DNA of 34,908 bases from Intestinibacter sp. (GCF_022780145.1 NZ_JALEXO010000163.1:1-34908), one strand, 5' to 3'. Positions 8,213 to 17,077 are shown, numbered from the stretch's first letter. Translations and numbers: made by a program. The notes: generated by a model not told the origin, from the letters alone.

Positions 8213-10642
8213 ATGATCACAATTAGCAAGAAAAAATTTAAACAAGCGTTTAAAAGCAAAATGTACAGTCTATATGCCCAACCTATTGAAGAAGCAAGTA
8301 AGGATGAAATTTTTAGAGTATTATGTTGCGTTATAAAAGACTTTATAGCTAAAGAATGGGTTGGAACTAGAATCGATAAAGAAAAAGCAGTGTTTTATTT
8401 TTCAATGGAATTCTTAATAGGAAGACAATTACAATCTAATTTATTAAACTTAGATGTTGAAAAGGAAATTGAACAGGGGCTAAAGGAATTAGGAATCGAT
8501 TTAAATGAAATAATAGAAACAGAGCCAGATCCAGGTCTTGGAAATGGTGGACTAGGAAGACTTGCAGCATGCTTTTTAGATTCAATGGCATCAGTTGGAA
8601 TTAGTGGTCATGGATATGGAATAAGATATAAATACGGACTATTTGAACAAAAATTTGTAAACGGAAGTCAAATCGAACTACCTGATAACTGGCTAAAAAA
8701 CGGTCAATATCCTTGGGAAACTGTAAGACCTAATAGAGCAGTTGTAGTTAAATTTGAAGGAGACGCTTATTTAAGAGAAAAAGAAGACGGTAACCTAGAA
8801 GTAGTTCATACAAATTATATACCTGTTATGGCAATGCCTTATGATATACCTATAATAGGATATGAAAATGAATGTATAAACACACTTAGATTATGGAAGA
8901 GTGAAGTTTTAAATAGAGATTTTGCAGAAGTTAATAAAAATGCAAGAAATCAAAATGGAAGCTACGAAGATGCATTAAAATACAAATACTACGCTGAAGA
9001 AATATCTCAAGTTCTATATCCAAATGATACAAACTACGCAGGTAGATTGCTTAGATTAAAACAAGAGTATTTCTTTGTAAGTGCAGGATTACAAGATATT
9101 ATAAGAAAATGCAAGAAAAATAAAGTAAGCATGAGAGACTTACCTAAAAAAGTAGCAATACATATAAACGATACTCATCCAACTTTATGTATTCCAGAAT
9201 TAATGAGAATACTTTTAGATGAAGAAGGATTTTCTTGGGATGAAGCATGGGATATAACTACTAAAGTTATGTCTTACACAAATCATACAATATTAGCTGA
9301 AGCATTAGAAAAATGGCCAGTTGATATGGTTAAACAATTATTACCAAGAATTTATATGATAATAGAAGAAATAGACAGAAGATATGTTGAGTATTTAGAA
9401 GATAAATACCACAATCAAGATAAAGTAAACAGTATGAGAATTATATATAATGGTCAAGTAAGAATGGCTCACTTATGTATAAGAGGTAGTCACAGTGTAA
9501 ATGGTGTTGCTAAGCTCCATACTGAAATACTTAAAAATGAAGAGCTACATGACTTTTATGTAGATGAACCATATAAGTTTAACAATAAGACAAATGGTAT
9601 AGCTCATAGAAGATGGCTTATGAGCTGTAACAAAGAGCTTTCTGATTTAATAACTTCATTAATCGGAGACGATTGGAAAAAGGATACAGCAAAATTAAAA
9701 GATCTAGAAAAATATCTAGACGATAAAGAAGTTCTAGATAAAGTAGGTCAAATTAAGTACAATAATAAGGTTAAGCTTGCAGATTATGTTTATGAAAAAC
9801 AAGGTATAGAGCTTAATCCAAATTCAATATTCGATGTTCAAATAAAGAGATTACATGCATATAAGAGACAATTATTAAATATACTTCATATACTTTACTT
9901 ATATCATGAAATACTAGATAATCCAGAATTTGAAATGGAGCCACGTACATTTATCTTCGGTGCTAAAGCAGCTCCAGGATATTATTTAGCAAAATGTATA
10001 ATCAAGCTTATAAACAGCGCTGCAGACTTAATCAACAACGACGAGAGAGTTAAAGGTATGATCAAGATAGTATTTATAGAAAATTACGGTGTATCAATCG
10101 CTGAAAAAATCATACCAGCTGCAGACGTAAGTGAACAAATATCTACAACTACTAAAGAAGCATCAGGAACTGGTAACATGAAACTTATGATGAATGGTGC
10201 TATAACAATGGCTACTATGGATGGAGCTAATGTAGAAATTTCTGAACAGGTCGGCGAAGAAAATATGTTTATATTTGGTCTAAAGGCTGAACAAGTTTTA
10301 GATTACAATAAATACGGTGGATATTCTTCTAAAGACATATATCACAGCAATAGAAAAATCAAGAGAGTAGTAGATGATTTAGTAAATGGTTTCATACCAG
10401 GACTTGGTAAAGAAGGAATTGCAATATACGACTCTTTAATAACTCACAATGATGAATATTTTGTACTTAGAGATTTCGATAATTATGTCGAAGCACAAAA
10501 TAATCTACAAGAACTTTACAAAAATAGAGACCTTTGGAACAAAATGTCATTAAAAAATACAGCCTGTTCAGGTTTCTTCTCAAGTGACAGAACTATAGAA
10601 GAATATATAAATGATATTTGGTTTAAAGAAGGTGTAAAATAA
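8213..10642 (+). CDS. glgP: Glycogen phosphorylase
   Basis: Releases glucose-1-phosphate from glycogen using phosphate and pyridoxal phosphate (GT35). The 809 residues match bacterial GlgP. EPDPGLGNGGLGRLAACFLDS is present near residue 104, and the PLP site EASGTGNMKLMMNGA contains Lys657 (codon 10181-10183). GGGAG precedes ATG 8213 by 7 bases. One base separates its stop from the next start, so it is translationally coupled to the GH13 enzyme. Synthesis and mobilisation are therefore encoded in one direction in one cluster. Confidence 0.97.
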   Translation: MITISKKKFKQAFKSKMYSLYAQPIEEASKDEIFRVLCCVIKDFIAKEWVGTRIDKEKAVFYFSMEFLIGRQLQSNLLNLDVEKEIEQGLKELGIDLNEIIETEPDPGLGNGGLGRLAACFLDSMASVGISGHGYGIRYKYGLFEQKFVNGSQIELPDNWLKNGQYPWETVRPNRAVVVKFEGDAYLREKEDGNLEVVHTNYIPVMAMPYDIPIIGYENECINTLRLWKSEVLNRDFAEVNKNARNQNGSYEDALKYKYYAEEISQVLYPNDTNYAGRLLRLKQEYFFVSAGLQDIIRKCKKNKVSMRDLPKKVAIHINDTHPTLCIPELMRILLDEEGFSWDEAWDITTKVMSYTNHTILAEALEKWPVDMVKQLLPRIYMIIEEIDRRYVEYLEDKYHNQDKVNSMRIIYNGQVRMAHLCIRGSHSVNGVAKLHTEILKNEELHDFYVDEPYKFNNKTNGIAHRRWLMSCNKELSDLITSLIGDDWKKDTAKLKDLEKYLDDKEVLDKVGQIKYNNKVKLADYVYEKQGIELNPNSIFDVQIKRLHAYKRQLLNILHILYLYHEILDNPEFEMEPRTFIFGAKAAPGYYLAKCIIKLINSAADLINNDERVKGMIKIVFIENYGVSIAEKIIPAADVSEQISTTTKEASGTGNMKLMMNGAITMATMDGANVEISEQVGEENMFIFGLKAEQVLDYNKYGGYSSKDIYHSNRKIKRVVDDLVNGFIPGLGKEGIAIYDSLITHNDEYFVLRDFDNYVEAQNNLQELYKNRDLWNKMSLKNTACSGFFSSDRTIEEYINDIWFKEGVK

Positions 10643-10643
10643 T

Positions 10644-12524
10644 ATGGCGAATGTTATAAAATATAATTCATGGGATACAAACTTTAAAGCTCCATTTGGG
10701 GCTTTAAAGACTTGTGAAAAAGCGACTATAAATGTTGAAGCTAGTAAGTTTGATATATACAGTATAAAATTAATAATCCAAAAAGAAGATGAAAATCTAA
10801 ATCCCGTATTAGTAAGAGAAGTAGAATTACAATTAAGTGAGGATTTAGGAAATGTAAAAAAATATTCAGCAGAAATTCTTCCTCTAGAAGAGCCTGCAGT
10901 TTATTATTACTTCTTTGAAGTAAGATTAAATTTACATGGCGAAGATAAAACATTATTCTACGGAAAAGACCATAATAATGGAATGATCTGTGAGTATGAT
11001 TCAAAATATATAAATAAATACCAATTAACTGTATATGAAGATTACAAGGTCCCATCTTGGTTTAAAGAAGGTGTTTTATATCATGTATTTGTAGACAGAT
11101 TTAACAATGGAAACAGAAATGGAAAAGTAGATGGTATAAAGAAAAACTCTTTCTTATATGGAAATTGGGATGATGATCCAATGTACATAAAAAAACAAAA
11201 TGGAGACATCGCTAGATGGGATTTCTACGGTGGTAACCTTAAAGGAATAATAAATAAACTAGGATATCTAAAGAAATTAGGTGTTACAATTATATATTTA
11301 AGTCCAGTATTTGAGGCAGCAAGTAACCACAAATACGATACAGGAAATTACAAAAAAATAGATCCTATGTTCGGCGATGAAAAAACATTTAAAGAATTAA
11401 TAGATAAGGCAGCAGAAAAAGGTATATCTATAGTTCTTGATGGAGTATTTAGCCATGTCGGAGAAGATAGTATTTATTTCAATAAATACAACAATTACGA
11501 TAGCGTAGGTGCTTATCAATCTGAAGAATCACCATATAGATCATGGTTTAACTTTGGAGAAGATAAAGATGACTACCAAGCTTGGTGGGGAATAAAAGCC
11601 CTACCTAACACTAATGAATTAGAGCCTTCATTTATGGACTACATTATATATGATGAGGATAGTGTAGTAAATAAATGGATGAAGATGGGTGTTAAAGGCT
11701 GGAGACTAGATGTAGTAGACGAGCTTCCTACTAAATTTGTAAAAGAATTAAAGAAGGAAGTAAGAAAAAACGACGATGAATCTATATTAATAGGCGAAGT
11801 TTGGGAGGATGCTTCTAATAAAATAAGCTATTCAGAAAGAAGAACTTATCTATTAGGAGACCAACTAGATAGCGTTTTAGGATATCCATTTAGAGATAAT
11901 TTAGTTTCTTTCTTAAATGGAGAAATAGCTTCTTGGCAATTAAACGATTTCTTTATGACAATAAAGGAAAATTATCCTGAAGAAGCGTTTAAATCTAATT
12001 TAAATTTATTGAGTAGCCACGATATAGAAAGAGTAAAAACTGCTCTAAAATCTGATAAAGAATTATTAAAATTAGCTATACTTACACAAATGAGTTTTGA
12101 AGGTGTTCCATATATCTACTACGGAGATGAAGCCGGACTTGAAGGCGGTAAGGATCCAGAAAATAGAAAAACATATCCTTGGAAAAACGAAGATATGGAA
12201 ATAATGGATTTCTACAGACATTGTAGTCAATTCAGAAATAGAAATAAAGTATTGACTTATGGAAACACTTACTTCATATATACAGGAAATGACGATGTAT
12301 TTGCATATACTAGATACGACGATGAATATGAAGGTATATTAGTAGTTTTAAATAGAAGTGAAAATAATCAAAGTGTAAGCCTTGCATTAAAAGCAGATTC
12401 TATAGAAGAAATTACTGTAAAATATTCAGTAGTCAATAATGGCGAAAAAATTGAAGCTGTAGACAATAAGTTCGATATAGATATAGATTCAAAATCTTAT
12501 AAAGTATTTAAAATATCTAAATAG
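10644..12524 (+). CDS. Cytoplasmic GH13 alpha-amylase/alpha-glucosidase-type enzyme
   Basis: A 626-residue glycoside hydrolase. Residues 1-125 are an all-beta N-terminal domain. The GH13 barrel from about 135 carries region I DGVFSHVG, region II GWRLDVVDE (nucleophile Asp), region III LIGEVWED (acid/base Glu) and region IV LLSSHDIERV. A C-terminal beta domain follows. There is no signal peptide, so it acts inside the cell. Its ATG is one base after the glgP stop, which suggests it trims limit dextrins or maltodextrins left by GlgP. Sequence alone does not separate alpha-amylase, neopullulanase-like and debranching activities, so no symbol is given. The operon ends at the hairpin 12552-12594. 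Confidence 0.88.
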   Translation: MANVIKYNSWDTNFKAPFGALKTCEKATINVEASKFDIYSIKLIIQKEDENLNPVLVREVELQLSEDLGNVKKYSAEILPLEEPAVYYYFFEVRLNLHGEDKTLFYGKDHNNGMICEYDSKYINKYQLTVYEDYKVPSWFKEGVLYHVFVDRFNNGNRNGKVDGIKKNSFLYGNWDDDPMYIKKQNGDIARWDFYGGNLKGIINKLGYLKKLGVTIIYLSPVFEAASNHKYDTGNYKKIDPMFGDEKTFKELIDKAAEKGISIVLDGVFSHVGEDSIYFNKYNNYDSVGAYQSEESPYRSWFNFGEDKDDYQAWWGIKALPNTNELEPSFMDYIIYDEDSVVNKWMKMGVKGWRLDVVDELPTKFVKELKKEVRKNDDESILIGEVWEDASNKISYSERRTYLLGDQLDSVLGYPFRDNLVSFLNGEIASWQLNDFFMTIKENYPEEAFKSNLNLLSSHDIERVKTALKSDKELLKLAILTQMSFEGVPYIYYGDEAGLEGGKDPENRKTYPWKNEDMEIMDFYRHCSQFRNRNKVLTYGNTYFIYTGNDDVFAYTRYDDEYEGILVVLNRSENNQSVSLALKADSIEEITVKYSVVNNGEKIEAVDNKFDIDIDSKSYKVFKISK

Positions 12525-12551
12525 TAACTTTTAATCAATAATATTATAGAT

Positions 12552-12594
12552 AAAAATCTATGGAGTATAAAATTTATATTCCATAGATTTTTTT
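12552..12594. terminator. Bidirectional terminator between the glycogen operon and ssb
   Basis: AAAATCTATGGA pairs with TCCATAGATTTT around a short palindromic centre. The right side runs into T7 (12588-12594) and the left side has A5, so it can end transcription from both converging genes. Confidence 0.85.
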
Positions 12595-12599
12595 GATTT

Positions 12600-13013
12600 T
12601 TAAAATGGAATTTCTTCTTCTGAGATTTCTTCTTCATTTAGCACATTTTCAAATAAGTTGTCGCCGTTAAATAATTTATTGTCTTTTGAAGGTTTGTTTT
12701 TGCTTCCTAAAAAATGAAAGTTATCTGCGTGTATTTTAGTTTCAGTTCTATTTTCTCCTTCTTTGTTCAAATATTTTTCAATTCGTAGAGAACCCTCAAT
12801 ACCGACTAAAGAACCTTTAGAAGTATATTGACAGAAGATTTCAGCCCTTCTGCCCCATATTTCTATGTTTATAAAATCTGTTGGTACAACGCCGTCTTTA
12901 TTTTTATAATTTCTAGATACGGCTATAGAAAATCTGCATAGGGCTGTATCATTGCCAACGTATTTTAATTCAGGGTCAGAAGTAAGCCTTCCTATTAAAC
13001 TGACGTTATTCAT
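12600..13013 (-). CDS. ssb: Single-stranded DNA-binding protein (solitary copy)
   Basis: 137 residues: an OB-fold starting MNNVSLIGRLTSDPEL, with FSIAVSRNYKN and GSLVGIEGSLRIEKY, then an acidic linker ending EEEISEEEIPF, the C-terminal tip that binds replication and repair partners. GAGGTGA lies before the ATG at 13011-13013. It is not flanked by rpsF and rpsR, the usual place for the housekeeping ssb, so this may be a second copy of the SsbB type or a relocated gene. It is shorter than typical housekeeping SSBs, which have a longer linker. Function in binding ssDNA is secure; paralogue status is inferred from context. Confidence 0.92.
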   Translation of the reverse strand: MNNVSLIGRLTSDPELKYVGNDTALCRFSIAVSRNYKNKDGVVPTDFINIEIWGRRAEIFCQYTSKGSLVGIEGSLRIEKYLNKEGENRTETKIHADNFHFLGSKNKPSKDNKLFNGDNLFENVLNEEEISEEEIPF

Positions 13014-13049
13014 GCAATCACCTCATAAATTTGTATTATTTACCAAACA

Positions 13050-13079
13050 TTATTACCAAATTTTAGTTCGTTTATACAA
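13050..13079 (-). promoter_or_regulatory. Candidate ssb promoter
   Basis: On the - strand TTGTAT (13074-13079) and TAATAA (13050-13055) are 18 bases apart. A direct repeat TTTGGTAA (13040-13047 and 13053-13060 on + as TTACCAAA) overlaps the -10 and may be a regulator site. Confidence 0.35.
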
Positions 13080-13223
13080 TAAAATGAGGAAAAAAGAGGG
13101 ATTTTAAGTAAAAAAATATAATATAATATATTAATATAAGAAATATAATATATTTGTATCATAGAGAAGATTATATCCACATTTATACTTTGATTTTTAA
13201 ACATAAAAAAAAGGGGTAGGGCT

Positions 13224-15128
13224 ATGAATAGTAGGGTTTATGAACAAATTCTAAAAAAAAGCGAAGATGGGTTTTTAAAATTAAAAGGATACAAAAATAA
13301 AATCGGTGAATATGTTGATTTTGAAATTTTAGATTATAATAATTCGCTGATAGATATTTTAAAAATTGTATCAAAAGAAGATAACATAAATATAAAAGCT
13401 TTAAAGCAATTTATTAACGATAAATTCAAAAAAAATGAAGAAGGTATCGATGAAAATACTTTTATGAAAAATATCGAAGAAAATGAATCTCAAAGTGTAA
13501 ATTTTTTTGTGAATATCTATGGAAAGAATTTGACTGTAGATGGATATTATTTTGGAGACTATTTTATATTTATTTTAAAATTTAACTTGCAAAATGCAAT
13601 TTTAAAATTTTCTAATTTACTTGAAAAATCAAATAGCGTCTATTTTTGGATGAAAGATGTCGATGGAAATTATATCAATGTAAATGAAAAATGGTTAGAA
13701 GCGACTAGATTTTCTAATAAAATAGATGTAATTGGAGCAAATTGCTATGATGTTTGGCCGAGGGATGAAGCTGAAGAATTTACGAAAAATGAACAAGATG
13801 TCATGGAAAGTAAAACAATAAAGACATTTGAAGAGAAATTTTCATCTGTAAATGGAGAAAATATCGTGGACACCACCATATGGCCTATGCTAGATAGCGA
13901 TAACTCACCGATGGGTACTATAGGTATTGCTATTGATGGAAAATATAGAATGAAGTTTTATTCCAATTTAAAGGAAAATGAGCGCAATTTTAAAGAAATA
14001 ACAAAATATTGTGATTCTGTCTTTTTTATAAGGGATGAAGAAAAAGTAATTTATATGAGTCCAGCATTTGAATCTATGTTTGAAGAGTCATACGAATCCT
14101 TTGCAAACGATGTATATAAATTTAACGATTTTTTTAAAAATGAAAAAAATAGAAATGGGTTATTAGACGATTATAAATTTGATGAATTAAATGAAGGTAA
14201 ATTAAAGGCTAAATTAAAAAATGGAAAAGAAAAGTGGATATGGTATAAGTTTTTACCTATATACGACGATTGCGGTAACCCTATAAAGAGAATTGGTATT
14301 TTAACAGATATAACAAAGAGTGTAAATGTTGAGGAAGAAAAAGAAAAAATAAGATTGGACTTTTTTGCAAATGTATCACATGAGCTTAGAACACCAATTA
14401 ATCTATTGTTGAGTTCAATACAAGTTTTAAAATTAAAACTAGATAGCTTAGATAAAGAAAATCAAGATTATTTCTCAAAATATATAAATATAATGCAGCA
14501 AAATTCGTTTAGATTATTAAAGTTAATAAATAATTTAATAGATTCAACAAGGATTGATTCTGGAAGTATACAAATTAATTTAGTAAATGCAAATATAATC
14601 AGCTTTATAGAAGATATATGTTATTCTGTAGTACATTTTATAGAATCAAAAGATATGCATTTGATATTTGATACAAATAAAGAAGAGGAGATCATAAGCT
14701 TTGATCCAGATTTCATAGAGAGAATCATCTTGAATTTACTATCGAATGCAATTAAATTCAATAGAGAGAAGGGAAATATATTTGTAAATGTAAAGGTAAA
14801 TCAAGATGATGTAGCTGTGGAGGTTAGAGATGAAGGTTTTGGTATACCTAAAAATAAAATAGAATCTATTTTTGACAAATTTGAACAGGTTAGATCAAAG
14901 ATGAAAAGCGAGCGAGAAGGAAGCGGAATAGGTCTTTATATAGTAAAATCTTTAGTCGAAATGCTAGATGGAACTATAAAGGCCGTAAGCGAGGTAGGAA
15001 AAGGAAGCTCGATTATATTTAATTTGCCTAGAAAAATTATAGAAAATAAAGATGTAGAAAATATTAAAAATGACAAAGAACGCAAAATAAATAAAGTTAT
15101 TTTAGAGTTTTCTGATATATACAATTGA
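13224..15128 (+). CDS. Soluble PAS-domain sensor histidine kinase
   Basis: 634 residues with no membrane segment. An N-terminal part of about 125 residues is unassigned. Two PAS-like domains follow (about 130-240, NSVYFWMKDVDGNYINVNEKW; about 255-370, DSVFFIRDEEKVIYMSP, ending IGILTDITK). Then a HisKA domain with FFANVSHELRTPIN (phospho-acceptor His386) and a HATPase domain with LLSNAIKF (N box), DEGFGIP (G1), FDKFEQV (F) and GSGIGLYIVKSLVEM (G2). It must sense a cytoplasmic signal, perhaps redox or a small ligand. No response regulator is adjacent, so it is an orphan kinase here. AAGGGG precedes ATG 13224, and the gene ends at the hairpin 15146-15190. Confidence 0.93.
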   Translation: MNSRVYEQILKKSEDGFLKLKGYKNKIGEYVDFEILDYNNSLIDILKIVSKEDNINIKALKQFINDKFKKNEEGIDENTFMKNIEENESQSVNFFVNIYGKNLTVDGYYFGDYFIFILKFNLQNAILKFSNLLEKSNSVYFWMKDVDGNYINVNEKWLEATRFSNKIDVIGANCYDVWPRDEAEEFTKNEQDVMESKTIKTFEEKFSSVNGENIVDTTIWPMLDSDNSPMGTIGIAIDGKYRMKFYSNLKENERNFKEITKYCDSVFFIRDEEKVIYMSPAFESMFEESYESFANDVYKFNDFFKNEKNRNGLLDDYKFDELNEGKLKAKLKNGKEKWIWYKFLPIYDDCGNPIKRIGILTDITKSVNVEEEKEKIRLDFFANVSHELRTPINLLLSSIQVLKLKLDSLDKENQDYFSKYINIMQQNSFRLLKLINNLIDSTRIDSGSIQINLVNANIISFIEDICYSVVHFIESKDMHLIFDTNKEEEIISFDPDFIERIILNLLSNAIKFNREKGNIFVNVKVNQDDVAVEVRDEGFGIPKNKIESIFDKFEQVRSKMKSEREGSGIGLYIVKSLVEMLDGTIKAVSEVGKGSSIIFNLPRKIIENKDVENIKNDKERKINKVILEFSDIYN

Positions 15129-15145
15129 TAATTATTAATACAAAG

Positions 15146-15190
15146 TCATCTTCTTTTATATCAATTTATGATAGAAGATGATTTATTTTT
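15146..15190 (+). terminator. Terminator after the histidine kinase
   Basis: TCATCTTCT (15146-15154) pairs with AGAAGATGA (15173-15181) and is followed by a T-rich run to 15190. Confidence 0.75.
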
Positions 15191-15226
15191 CTAAGTCTTC
15201 TAAAATAGAAAAAGGAGAAGTTAAAC

Positions 15227-15510
15227 ATAAAAGTTGCAACAATAGTATTAGAAACAAGAAACACAGTAAAACAATGTAGAAAAAAAGGTTAAACAGTAGC
15301 TTTAGTTCCTACAATGTGATTTCTACATGAAGGACATGCTAGTCTGATAATTTATGTGGTAAATCAAGACCAATACATTTTAAAGGTGTTTGTACAGTAG
15401 TATCAAAATTATTCAATATAGTATCACTAGATAGAGCTTATTTTGGACAAAAGGATGCCCAACAGCTTGCAATAATCAAAAAAATGGTAAAGGACTTAAA
15501 TTTCGATAAG
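15227..15510 (+). pseudogene. panC: panC (pantothenate synthetase) remnant
   Basis: Two blocks match PanC, the ATP-dependent pantoate-beta-alanine ligase. Block 1 (15227-15349) begins IKVATIVLETRNTVKQ and, after a TAA at 15290, continues TVALVPTM, then TGA at 15317, then FLHEGHASLI, the conserved HIGH-type ATP site. Block 2 (15352-15510, a different frame) reads KSRPIHFKGVCTVVSKLF and then DRAYFGQKDAQQLAIIKKM, the PanC core. About 75-80 codons between the blocks and the whole C-terminus are gone. The Shine-Dalgarno AAAGGAGAAG (15211-15220) is still there, but the start is ATA. Two nonsense codons, a lost start, an internal deletion with frameshift and a truncation make it non-functional. It suggests loss of pantothenate synthesis in this lineage. 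Confidence 0.9.
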
Positions 15511-15526
15511 AAGAAAAAATAAAAAG

Positions 15527-15595
15527 GATATTCCTGAATGTGAAGAGAATTGCTCTGAATGCGAAAAAGATTCCTCTGAACACATCTATAACTAA
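15527..15595 (+). other. Short repeat-derived open stretch rich in Cys and Glu
   Basis: Directly behind the panC remnant an imperfect tandem repeat of 21 bases (units from 15534 and 15555, each starting CTGAATG) encodes IPECEENCSECEKDSSEH and ends at TAA 15593-15595. There is no start codon with a ribosome binding site, so I do not call a gene. It may be the tail of a lost reading frame; its Cys-rich character recalls the N-terminus of the Mrp protein just downstream. Confidence 0.3.
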
Positions 15596-15624
15596 TTGAC
15601 AATATAAATAAAAAGAATTATTAT
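15596..15624 (+). promoter_or_regulatory. Promoter of mrp
   Basis: TTGACA at 15596-15601 and TATTAT at 15619-15624 with an ideal 17-base spacer, about 50 bases before the mrp start. Confidence 0.75.
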
Positions 15625-15676
15625 TATAGTTAGTGGCAAATGCTAAAAACAATAATAACTCAAGGGGGAATCAAAA

Positions 15677-16528
15677 ATGTCAGATTGTGGATCATGTCCA
15701 TCTAAAGGAGAATGCAGCAAAGATAAAGAAAGCTGTGGTATAAAAAACAATCCTTTAAATAATATAAAGAAAATAATAGGTGTAATGAGTGGTAAAGGTG
15801 GAGTAGGTAAATCTACTGTATCTGCACTTATAGCTAAAAATTTAGCAAAACAAGGATATAAAGTAGGGGTTTTAGACGCTGATATAACAGGACCAAGTAT
15901 ACCAAGACTTTTAGGAGTTAAAGACTCTAGAGCAATGGGTGCTCCTGACAACTGTATATATCCAGTTCAAAATGCAGAAGGAATAAAAGTAATGTCATTA
16001 AACCTATTGATAGATGATGAAAACCAACCAGTAATCTGGAGAGGTGCAATGATATCTAATGTAGTTAAGCAATTCTACACAGATGTAATCTGGGGAGAAT
16101 TAGACTACTTATTAATAGATATGCCTCCAGGAACAGGAGATGTCGCATTAACAGTTATGCAATCAATCCCAATAAACGGAATAGTTATGGTTTCAGTACC
16201 ACAAGATATGGTATCTATGATAGTTGCTAAGGCTGTAAATATGGTTAGAAAATTAGACATAGAAATCATAGGTATAGTAGAAAACATGAGCTACATACTA
16301 TGTCCAGATTGCGGTAAGAAGATAGAAATATTCAGTGGAAGTGAAACTGGTAAATTACTAGATGATTTACAATTAGACTTACTTGGAACATTACCTATGA
16401 ATAGTGGATTTGGAAATGTATCTCTTGGAATCTACAACGATGAAGAAGTAGAAGGATTATTCAATCCAATTGTAATAAATATGTTAAATTCATTAAAAGA
16501 AATAGAAGCAAAAAAATCTCAAGCATAA
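15677..16528 (+). CDS. mrp: Mrp/NBP35-type P-loop ATPase, iron-sulfur cluster carrier
   Basis: 283 residues. The N-terminus is Cys-rich (Cys4, 7, 13 and 20 in MSDCGSCPSKGECSKDKESC), as in NBP35-like proteins that hold an N-terminal cluster. The deviant Walker A GKGGVGKST lies at 39-47, MPPGTGD is the switch/Walker B-like motif, and CPDCGKK near residue 214 carries the CxxC that binds the bridging [4Fe-4S] cluster in the dimer. The family delivers Fe-S clusters to apo-enzymes. CAAGGGGGAATC precedes ATG 15677. The neighbouring DUF134 gene is a common partner of Mrp-like ATPases in anaerobes, and the Fe-S enzyme IorA is encoded nearby. Confidence 0.92.
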   Translation: MSDCGSCPSKGECSKDKESCGIKNNPLNNIKKIIGVMSGKGGVGKSTVSALIAKNLAKQGYKVGVLDADITGPSIPRLLGVKDSRAMGAPDNCIYPVQNAEGIKVMSLNLLIDDENQPVIWRGAMISNVVKQFYTDVIWGELDYLLIDMPPGTGDVALTVMQSIPINGIVMVSVPQDMVSMIVAKAVNMVRKLDIEIIGIVENMSYILCPDCGKKIEIFSGSETGKLLDDLQLDLLGTLPMNSGFGNVSLGIYNDEEVEGLFNPIVINMLNSLKEIEAKKSQA

Positions 16529-16589
16529 TATAATAGATAGTAAGTAGTATTTCAGCATAATTAATCTGGAAAATCTAGGAGGGTTTATA

Positions 16590-17030
16590 ATGGCAAGACC
16601 TACAAAATATAGAACAGTAGAATTTTTTCCAGAAGGTAATTATTTTATCCCTTGGGGAAAAAAGGATTGCGAGATTGAAGAGGTTGAAATTAAGGTAGAA
16701 GAACTCGAAGCAATACGCCTAAAGGATATTGAAGGACTTACACAAGAAGAATGCGCAAGTAAAATGGAAATCTCTCGCCAAACCTTTCAAAACATAATAG
16801 AGAGTGGAAGGAAAAAAATTGCTATAGCACTAACAGAGGGAAAGGCAATTAGAATTGCAGGTGGACATTATACAACTAAATTTTGTAAGTTTAAATGTGC
16901 GAAATGTGGATATGTTTACACAGTTAAATACGAGCAAGATAAAATCATATGTCCGAAATGTTCTTCGACAGAAGTTATGTGTGGTAAGAAGGAAAGTTTC
17001 TGCAAGAAATGGTGCTGTAAAAAGAGATAA
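16590..17030 (+). CDS. DUF134 (UPF0251) DNA-binding protein with C-terminal zinc ribbon
   Basis: 146 residues beginning MARPTKYRTVEFFPEGNYF, as in the DUF134/UPF0251 family. Residues about 40-90 form a sigma-70 region 4-like helix-turn-helix (GLTQEECASKMEISRQTFQN). Residues about 105-146 carry nine cysteines, including CAKCGYVY, CPKCSS and the end CKKWCCKKR, a likely zinc- or metal-binding ribbon absent from the shortest family members. AGGAGGG stands 8 bases before ATG 16590. It lies 61 bases behind mrp, probably in the same transcript, and ends at the hairpin 17078-17106. The family's target genes are not established; a link to Fe-S or redox regulation is inferred from the company it keeps. 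Confidence 0.85.
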   Translation: MARPTKYRTVEFFPEGNYFIPWGKKDCEIEEVEIKVEELEAIRLKDIEGLTQEECASKMEISRQTFQNIIESGRKKIAIALTEGKAIRIAGGHYTTKFCKFKCAKCGYVYTVKYEQDKIICPKCSSTEVMCGKKESFCKKWCCKKR

Positions 17031-17077
17031 TATTGACTTAATAATTGAAATTTGATATTATTAGACATAATATAAAG

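Noticed and set aside
10741..11055. 104-residue - strand reading frame inside the GH13 gene
   Set aside because: It lies opposite a conserved, coupled gene, has no ribosome binding site and encodes a low-complexity Leu-rich sequence; it is an antisense shadow.
13105..13165. Repeated ATATAATAT runs as a replication origin-like element
   Set aside because: Simple AT repeats are common in this genome; no DnaA boxes or ordered iterons are visible.
16855..17055. 66-residue frame overlapping the end of the DUF134 gene
   Set aside because: Starts inside the conserved gene without a ribosome binding site; a frame-shifted shadow of the Cys-rich region.
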